Shown one piece after another: positions 7,643-12,784 of a DNA stretch of 12,784 nucleotides (its first letter is position 1; the number at the start of each line of letters is the position of its first letter). The position numbers and the translations under genes are program-made. The notes under the pieces are model-generated. The model was not told the origin of the DNA. It made no database searches and saw nothing but the letters and a program-made list of their open reading frames with translations. The stretch comes from Irineochytrium annulatum (taxonomy: Eukaryota; Chytridiomycota; Chytridiomycetes; Chytridiales; Chytridiaceae): assembly GCA_027600665.1 (NCBI GenBank), contig JADGJL010000859.1, forward strand, positions 1 to 12,784, read 5' to 3'.

Positions 7643-10102
7643 ATGCAGGCCAACAGCATCCTGTCGGCGCAGGAGCTGACGATGGATCCCGACGACGTCT
7701 TCTCAGTCGTCGGTAAACTTGGGGAAGGGTACGCTGGGCTGTGGTTCCGTTTGCTCTGACGGCTGCATCGTGGTCTAATCGTCGTCGACAGGTCCTACGG
7801 CTCGGTCCACAAGGGGGTTCACAAGCGGACGGGTCAGATCGTGGCCATAAAGCGGATTCCCGTCGAGAATGACCTGGAGGATTCGCTGAAGGAGATATCG
7901 GTCATGACAGGTCGGTTGCGTTCTTTGGACGAGGTAACGCTGATTGTTGTCGGTCACCGCAGGATGCGAGTCGTACTATGTCGTTGCCTTTTATGGAAGC
8001 TACCTAAAGGATAACTACCTCTGGGTACGGCCAAAGCAGCTTTGAAAACGATTATATGCATTTGCTGATGGCATTACTAGATCGTGATGGAGTACTGCGC
8101 CGCAGGATCGGTGTCGGACATCATGAACCTGTGCCATAAGACGCTGGACGAGGGGCAGATCGCCGTCGTGTGCAAGTATGTGTTGCATGGGCTCGCGTAC
8201 TTGCACTCGAAACGGAAGATCCACAGGGATATCAAGGCGGGGTACGTTGCGTCGTCGACTGGCGTTGGTCTTGCATAGTCATTGATTTCCTGTTTTTTTT
8301 TTTAGGAATATCTTGATCAATGACGGAGGGGAGGCGAAGCTCGCGGACTTTGGTGTCGCCGGTCAGCTAACGGACAACATGTCAAAACGGAACACGGTTA
8401 TTGGGACGCCTTTCTGGATGGTGCGCTTATCTTCCTTCATATTGTTTGCTGAAGTGTGACCGTGAAGGCACCGGAGGTCATCCAAGAGGTCGGGTACGGC
8501 GTGAGCGCGGACATTTGGTCGTTGGGCATTACGTGCATTGAGATGGCGGACGGCCGGCCACCCTACCACAACATCCACCCCATGAGAGCGATCTTTATGA
8601 TCCCGACAAAACCGCCCCCGAAGCTGGAGGACGAGACCAAGTTTTCTGCGCCGTTTCGAAATTTCATCGCGAGGTGTTTAACGAAGGATCCGAAGGAGAG
8701 GCCGACGGCGGAGACCTTGATGGCCGTGAGTTTTCACGGCTTGCTTTCTCGTTTGTTTTGAAGGAGTTTAACGTGGTGCCACAGGATCCCTTCATTACAT
8801 CAGCACCGGGGTTGGACGCCGTTGGAGACATCGTGAAGGAAACGCTGGAGGCAATTGCGAAGGGCGGGTTGGAGGATCGGAAAGAGGACGATGATGACGA
8901 CGACGAGACAAGCGGTGGGTCGGACGGGAGGGACGAGGCGGCGGCCCGCGCGCTCCGTGGCGAGGCGCCCGTGGCCCGACCGCGAGAACGGGGAGCGCGG
9001 CCCGTCTCGCGGCAAAACGCGCGGCGGCGGTCCAAGACGCCCGGCGGGGGTCGGTCCGACGATGACGGCGATATGACCATTAAGTTGGGGAAGGGAGAGG
9101 CGCCGGCGGCATCGCGCGGGGGTGCAGCGACGGACTCGAGCGGCGCAGTGTCACCGACATCGCCGCCGGGAGGACGGGGGCTGGAGCCGGGGCGGTCGGA
9201 CGGTGAGGACGATGGAGGGACGATCACGATGGGGATGGCGGGGAGGCTTGCTGGCGCCTGGAGCGTGTCGCAGGTCGCAGGGTCGAGAGATTCGGGGACG
9301 ATTGTGCTGGGCCGAGGTTTACAAGCGTCGAGCTCGTCCGGGTCCATCTCGAGCGTGCAGGAGACGGGGACGATGGTGCTAACGGGTGCCAATGACGGCA
9401 CGGCGCGAGGTGGGTTGGTGATGAGCGCTTTAGGAAGTAACGCACGTTACTAATTCCTCGATAGCAGTAATGGGCAATTCTTCGTCAGATACATACCAGC
9501 CCGATTTTATGAAGCACATCCGGCAGCAGCAGCAGTACTCCGCTCCACCACCATCCGTCACCGCCTCGACCTCGGCACCACCGACTTCCTCCGTATCCAC
9601 ACCCTACCACGAGGACATGTCCGGCATGGACACGATCAAACCAGCCGCTCGGACGCCATCCACAGTCTCGAGCCCCAATTCGGCCGCTGTCGCAGCAGCT
9701 GACGCAGCGATCGCGGCCGCAAAACGGAAGCTGCCGCAATCGGCGTCGGTGTCCCAGTCCAGTGGCGCGAAAGTCGGTAACCCAGTGCTGTCACCACCAG
9801 TACCTCGACAGTCGCGTCAGGCGTCCGACGGGAGCCTACCGCCAGCTCCACAGCAGGAGAAGCCCGTACCACCGGCCCCGCATCCCACCATGTTACCTCG
9901 CGCGCAGAGCACGTCCGTTGACGACCTTAGGGAGCTACTGGGCGAGTTGGAGGCGAACATGGAGCGAGAGATCCAGGCCACGCGGCTCCGCTACGAGATT
10001 AGGAAGGCTCCGATATTGGACGCCATTCTCGCGAAGGGTGGGAGACTCCCGTTTAAGGAAGGGATTCCGGAGCGGAGAGGGGCCGCGTCGAAAGAAGGAT
10101 GA
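7643..10102 (+). CDS. Hippo/MST-type Ste20 Ser/Thr kinase with SARAH domain
   Basis: Eight exons: 7643-7728, 7792-7910, 7963-8024, 8081-8241, 8306-8420, 8468-8725, 8785-9409 and 9465-10102. They encode 687 residues, or 686 with the alternative last acceptor. Introns are 47-64 nt. The kinase domain covers about residues 20-272: glycine loop GEGSYGSV (27-34), ATP Lys49, Glu63, HRDIKAGN (137-144), DFG (157-159), activation-loop Thr173 in [15 protein letters not shown], then [20 protein letters not shown], hallmarks of the MST1/2 (GCK-II) group. A linker follows with an acidic run near 301-308, basic and Ser/Gly/Pro-rich stretches, and four T-[MI] motifs. The C-terminus (about 624-671, [20 protein letters not shown] onward to APILDAI) is a SARAH domain. 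In animals such kinases homodimerise, pair with SAV and RASSF proteins and phosphorylate LATS/NDR kinases and MOB1; the same here is inference. All key catalytic residues are present. The intron 2 donor (gtcggt) is unusual. Other GCKs usually lack SARAH, so the Hippo assignment is firm. Confidence 0.96.
9462..9467 (+). promoter_or_regulatory. Tandem NAGNAG splice acceptor in the kinase gene
   Basis: The last intron of the kinase gene (from donor gtgggt at 9410) ends in TAGCAG, preceded by a strong branch site in ttactaatt about 10 nt upstream. Use of the first AG starts the exon at 9465; use of the second starts it at 9468. Both keep the frame, giving Ala-Val-Met or Val-Met at the junction, a one-residue difference in the linker. 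Confidence 0.55.
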
Positions 10103-10576
10103 AGTGGAGTGGACGCTTTTTTGGAGGGACGCGTTTTGTATGCGAAGTTCCGTAGAATTAATAGAATTAATATAAGTGACAAATACGCAGCCTGCCACAA
10201 GCAGGGCTGGCTGGCTTTCAAAAAACGTGATCAAATTATTGCGCCGCCACAATGAGAACGCCCCTCCCCACAACGGATCGATCAGCGATCCCCATCGTGG
10301 CCAGCTTCACCCGGCGTCGCAGAATGGTTTGCGGCACAGGGTTACGATGGATGATGTCATCTTGGGTCGCCTGGGTAGGATTGCCCCAGCATCTCCTGTT
10401 CGCCATCGCTCGCCGTCCCCATCCCCAGCTCTTGACCCTCGCACCCTCATCCACGCGCTCGCTCTTCCTCTCTCTGCCATTCTCGCCGGCCGCTCCTTCC
10501 TTTGAGATCCGCGTCTTACTGTGATGAGGTATGCGGAACGGGCCCGGTCAAACCAAGCAAATTTGGCGAGGATAAT
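10103..10576. other. Intergenic region after the kinase gene
   Basis: The kinase 3' UTR probably ends in the AT-rich part at about 10150-10190, which contains a tandem AGAATTAAT repeat. No perfect AATAAA is present on the plus strand. From 10250 to 10530 the DNA is GC-rich and open in several frames: a 90-codon ATG ORF at 10252-10524 (+) and a minus-strand frame ending at 10236. I see no domain, splice structure or signal that favours any of them, so none is called as a gene. Confidence 0.4.
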
Positions 10577-10580
10577 AACA

Positions 10581-10653
10581 GCCCGGCTAGCTCAATCGGT
10601 AGAGCGCAAGACTCTTAATCTTGAGGTTGTGGGTTCGACCCCCACGTTGGGCG
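10581..10653 (+). tRNA. tRNA-Lys(CUU), copy B
   Basis: All 73 positions equal those of the copy at 6492-6564, including the CUU anticodon, intact stems, A and B boxes and discriminator G. No intron. The first bases after the tRNA differ (atgagcagcg here, ctgagtagcg there), so the flanks have changed while the tRNA has not. Confidence 0.98.
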
Positions 10654-10675
10654 ATGAGCAGCGAGTAACAGTATA

Positions 10676-10680
10676 TTTTT
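10676..10680 (+). terminator. RNA polymerase III terminator (T5)
   Basis: A run of five T lies 23 nt after the tRNA copy B end, at the place of the T7 run in copy A. Five T is enough for termination in many eukaryotes but may be leaky; further T runs of five or six follow within 100 nt. Confidence 0.65.
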
Positions 10681-10880
10681 ATTGATTTTTTACGACTTCT
10701 GCCTCCATACATACTTGTGCCTTCGTTTTTTCTTTACGTCTTTTTTCACCTCCGTACTTTGTCCCTTGCCACTGTTGCCACATGGTCACCATTCACGGCA
10801 GGGAGATCTTGACATAAAAAGAGTCAATCAAGCTACAGCATCGCGTCTGTGGCCAGTAGCGTCGTCCGCCAATGATGTTA

Positions 10881-11289
10881 AGTAATGGCGACCACGGTCA
10901 GCGGCAGGCGTAGCAGTAACGGCATCCAGCGCAACACCTCAGCACTCTTCATCATCCGCTGTCACAATGGTAGCTGCGGAATGTGGTCCCCGTCAGCGCA
11001 ACTTCCTTGGACGATCAACGCCGCTAAATGTCATGGGGAGCGGCGTTGTCCGAGGATGATTCTGTCATCACCCCAATGGGATGTAACGGGATACTCTGCA
11101 CGTACTGTCGTGCTCCTCTTTGGCAAGGGTGTTGATAATGTAACATATGACAAGAAGACGACATCGCTTTATACAACATTTATACTTCCTTAAAAACGTG
11201 CCCGCATATGTACTACACATCAACAACAAAAAAAAGGACCGCCCCAGCATGGATAGTAAAACGCGCGTCTCAATCATCCGTCCCTCCGT
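10881..11289. other. Intergenic region with one unsupported ORF
   Basis: An ATG-started ORF of 102 codons at 10885-11193 (+) is the only notable coding signal. Its product has no recognised motif, signal peptide or membrane segment, and it begins at the edge of the duplicated tRNA block, so it may be chance. The rest, up to the stop codon of the minus-strand gene at 11290, becomes AT-rich and may hold that gene's 3' UTR; no perfect poly(A) signal for it was found. Confidence 0.35.
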
Positions 11290-12156
11290 TCAAGCCAACA
11301 AAGCCGGACACCTTTCCATTAGTGTATGCACCCTCTCAAAATTCGGCACCCGCTCCTTTATCCTCTCGATCTTATCTTCCCTCTCCTTCACCCCTACCCT
11401 GCCCATACGACTGTTGCTAATGCCTCCACCGTCAACCCCTCCAATAGACTCCACCTCCCTAATCTCTGTGATGGCCTGCCTGTACTTCCTCCTCAGGATC
11501 GCCCACTGATTCTTCGCCAGCTCCTTGCTCCACTCCTTTGTCCCGTACCTCCCATTGAGGCGGGCGGCCATGCCCTCGTACAACTCATCATCCCTCTCGC
11601 TGCTCCTCCGCCTCCGTCTGGCTCCAAACAGCTCCCGCTCCCACTCCTCCTCGTCGTCGTCGGCACCCAACAAACTGGCGGAGCTGCCACTCCTGCTGGC
11701 CAAAAGGCTGCCAGTCCCAACCTTGTCCTCAAAGTAACCAACCATCGCCTCGGCGTTCGCCGTCTCCATCTCCCTCAGCACCGCTTCGTAAGCCCCAACT
11801 CCCCCGCTTCCCTTGAGCAGATCAAACCTCAGTCCCCTCACTTCCGTGAAGCCCATGCCCAACTTCCGTATATGCGCTCTCGCGAGATCCGGGTCTTGCA
11901 GCAATGTCCCGTAAACGTGCGCGCGGAGATCGCGGCATAGGGGTGCGAGGTGCGTGAGGAGGAGGTGCGGGTGGAGGGAGTGCGCGATGGAGGTGATGAC
12001 GGCTGGCGGGAGATCGGAAGCCGTGACCCGCATGCTGGCGGCGCTGGCGACGGCGGGCGTGATCGTCGGTGGTGCGGCGGCCGCTGCCGGCGAAGCGGCG
12101 CTATGATGAAGGGAGAGGCGGTGGCGATGCTTCGAGCTCGAGGGAGGGGTTACCAT
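11290..12156 (-). CDS. F-box-like protein, 288 residues
   Basis: Single-exon gene of 288 residues. The ATG at 12156 is the first Met after an in-frame upstream stop; Met42 (12033) is an alternative start. Residues 1-41 are low complexity (Ser, His, Ala, Pro). Residues about 46-85 (ASDLPPAVITSIAHSLHPHL and on to CRDLRAHVY) follow the F-box pattern: LPP, spaced hydrophobics, then L-x-x-L-x-x-LC-R-x-LR. F-box proteins recruit substrates to SCF ubiquitin ligases through Skp1, so that role is possible but unproven. No LRR, WD40 or Kelch repeats follow. Instead there is an acidic stretch (ADDDEEEWERE, 165-175), a run of five Arg (about 180-184), and charged helical sequence around 206-236 and 256-282 that could form short coiled coils. 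The gene reads convergently toward the tRNA copy B region and divergently from the possible gene at 12555. It is clearly gene-like; the F-box label is moderate. Confidence 0.65.
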   Translation of the reverse strand: MVTPPSSSKHRHRLSLHHSAASPAAAAAPPTITPAVASAASMRVTASDLPPAVITSIAHSLHPHLLLTHLAPLCRDLRAHVYGTLLQDPDLARAHIRKLGMGFTEVRGLRFDLLKGSGGVGAYEAVLREMETANAEAMVGYFEDKVGTGSLLASRSGSSASLLGADDDEEEWERELFGARRRRRSSERDDELYEGMAARLNGRYGTKEWSKELAKNQWAILRRKYRQAITEIREVESIGGVDGGGISNSRMGRVGVKEREDKIERIKERVPNFERVHTLMERCPALLA

Positions 12157-12554
12157 TTGAGAAAGCCCTCTGAAACTGGGTCGCCAAAGATGTCAAACAA
12201 GCCAACATGGCTGAGTGCTGAACGAGGATTCTTCGAAGGAATTAAACGGGAACAGAATAAACAGCAAAGTGCGAACACCTGCGCGTGCATGCACGGCGCA
12301 AGGCTGCCATCGGGCTCGCCCACTATCCAAACTAGCTGGGAACCGTCCTTAACTTATAATCCTCGGAAAGCGGCCGCGAGGGATGTCGCCCGAACAGGGC
12401 AGAGGGCTCCGTCGTTTAACTGGCAACGGGCTGCGTCCGTGTCTGCCTTGGAGGGCGTCATCCTGGCGAAGTTGCACAAAGTAAAAAGGAGTTTCACCCA
12501 GCGTCCGGTCTGATCGCCCCTAACTCGACACCTCACCCCAAACCCGCTGCAGGC
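12157..12554. other. Intergenic region, possible divergent promoter
   Basis: This 400-nt gap lies between the start of the F-box-like gene (-) and a possible gene start at 12555 (+). It contains a perfect 12-bp palindrome, CGTGCATGCACG (12284-12295), and a weak TATA-like ttataat near 12354-12360. A 187-codon plus ORF runs through it but overlaps the F-box gene antisense and lacks any feature of its own. Confidence 0.35.
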
Positions 12555-12784
12555 ATGGCCGGGTACGACTCCCGGGTCATGCAGGCGCTGCCGTCGTCGT
12601 CAGGTGCCTCAATGCCGGCGCTGCAGTCCATGCCAGCTACAGCCCGGAGAGGGCCGGCTGGTGATCACATCGCCGGGCTTGCCGCTCGGGCCGGATCACG
12701 GCAGGATCGGAATGGCGTTAAACCGACAGGTAATGTTAGGTTTGCCGTGCTTGCATAATCGGCCCCTCCGGCTTCGGATGGGGG
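12555..12784 (+). CDS. Possible first exon of a gene off the right edge
   Basis: ATG 12555 has a good start context (G at -3 and at +4) and opens a frame of 58 codons beginning MAGYDSRVMQALPSSSGASM. The frame then meets a strong donor, CAG followed by gtaatg, at 12730. If spliced there, the rest of the gene lies beyond the window and 12730-12784 is intron. Unspliced, the frame stops at 12758 after 67 codons. The product is rich in Ala, Gly, Ser and Met with no recognised motif. It may be a chance ORF. Confidence 0.3.

Larger units (their letters stand above)
10577..10880 (+). repeat. tRNA-Lys-headed duplicated block, copy B
   Basis: Direct-orientation partner of the block at 6488-6825, 4089 nt further on. 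The 5' flank differs completely up to the last few bases before the tRNA. The 70-nt segment at 10690-10759 is identical to 6613-6682. Relative to copy A it lacks 12 nt just before that segment and has a shorter T run after the tRNA. After 10759 the two diverge, sharing only short words to about 10880. Confidence 0.85.

Noticed and set aside
9437..9467. Alternative donor gtaacg at 9437 for the last kinase intron
   Set aside because: It keeps the frame but would make an intron of 28-31 nt, far shorter than all others; the donor at 9410 gives 55-58 nt.
9521..9535. CAG repeat as a microsatellite of note
   Set aside because: Only about four or five units, encoding a short Gln run in the kinase linker; such runs are common in disordered regions.
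10236..10530. Small ORFs on both strands after the kinase gene
   Set aside because: The longest minus frame has no good start and the plus ORFs (90 and 109 codons) have no features; composition alone explains them.
10885..11193. 102-codon ATG ORF
   Set aside because: No motif, no splice signals and no conservation evidence; it begins at the end of the duplicated tRNA block. Recorded as part of the intergenic entry rather than as a gene.

Overview
The window is nuclear DNA from a eukaryote with GC-rich genes, split by short spliceosomal introns (47-64 nt in nine of the ten I could place) and a compact layout. The intron style (GT...AG, branch points such as CTAAC or CTAAT close to the acceptor), the compact spacing, a GPI-type cell-surface glycoprotein, a mitochondrial PPR protein and a Hippo-type kinase fit an early-diverging fungus such as a chytrid or a related unicellular opisthokont. 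This placement is inference; no rRNA or other marker is present. Nothing prokaryotic, viral or CRISPR-like is seen.

Layout from left to right. (1) 1-1638 (+): 3' part of a secreted, heavily N-glycosylated surface protein with a GPI-type tail; its first exons lie off the left edge. (2) 1955-5859 (-): a three-exon gene for a 1262-residue mitochondrial pentatricopeptide-repeat (PPR) protein, convergent with the first gene. (3) 5860-6491: promoter region with a TATA box facing the PPR gene, then tRNA-Lys(CUU) copy A at 6492-6564. (4) 7643-10102 (+): an eight-exon gene for a Hippo/MST-type Ste20 kinase with an N-terminal kinase domain, an acidic linker carrying repeated T-[MI] motifs, and a C-terminal SARAH domain. 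(5) tRNA-Lys(CUU) copy B at 10581-10653, identical to copy A, in a duplicated block that also shares a perfectly identical 70-nt non-coding segment. (6) 11290-12156 (-): a 288-residue protein with an F-box-like segment. (7) 12555-12784 (+): possibly the first exon of a gene running off the right edge.

The genes do not form an obvious shared pathway. The best recognised is the Hippo-type kinase: its linker motifs resemble the autophosphorylated T-M docking sites of animal MST1/2, and its last intron ends in a tandem NAGNAG acceptor that would give two isoforms differing by one residue. The kinase gene lies between two direct copies of the tRNA-Lys block. I found no clear new multi-gene system; the most unusual structures are the tRNA-headed duplication with its conserved downstream block and the kinase linker.
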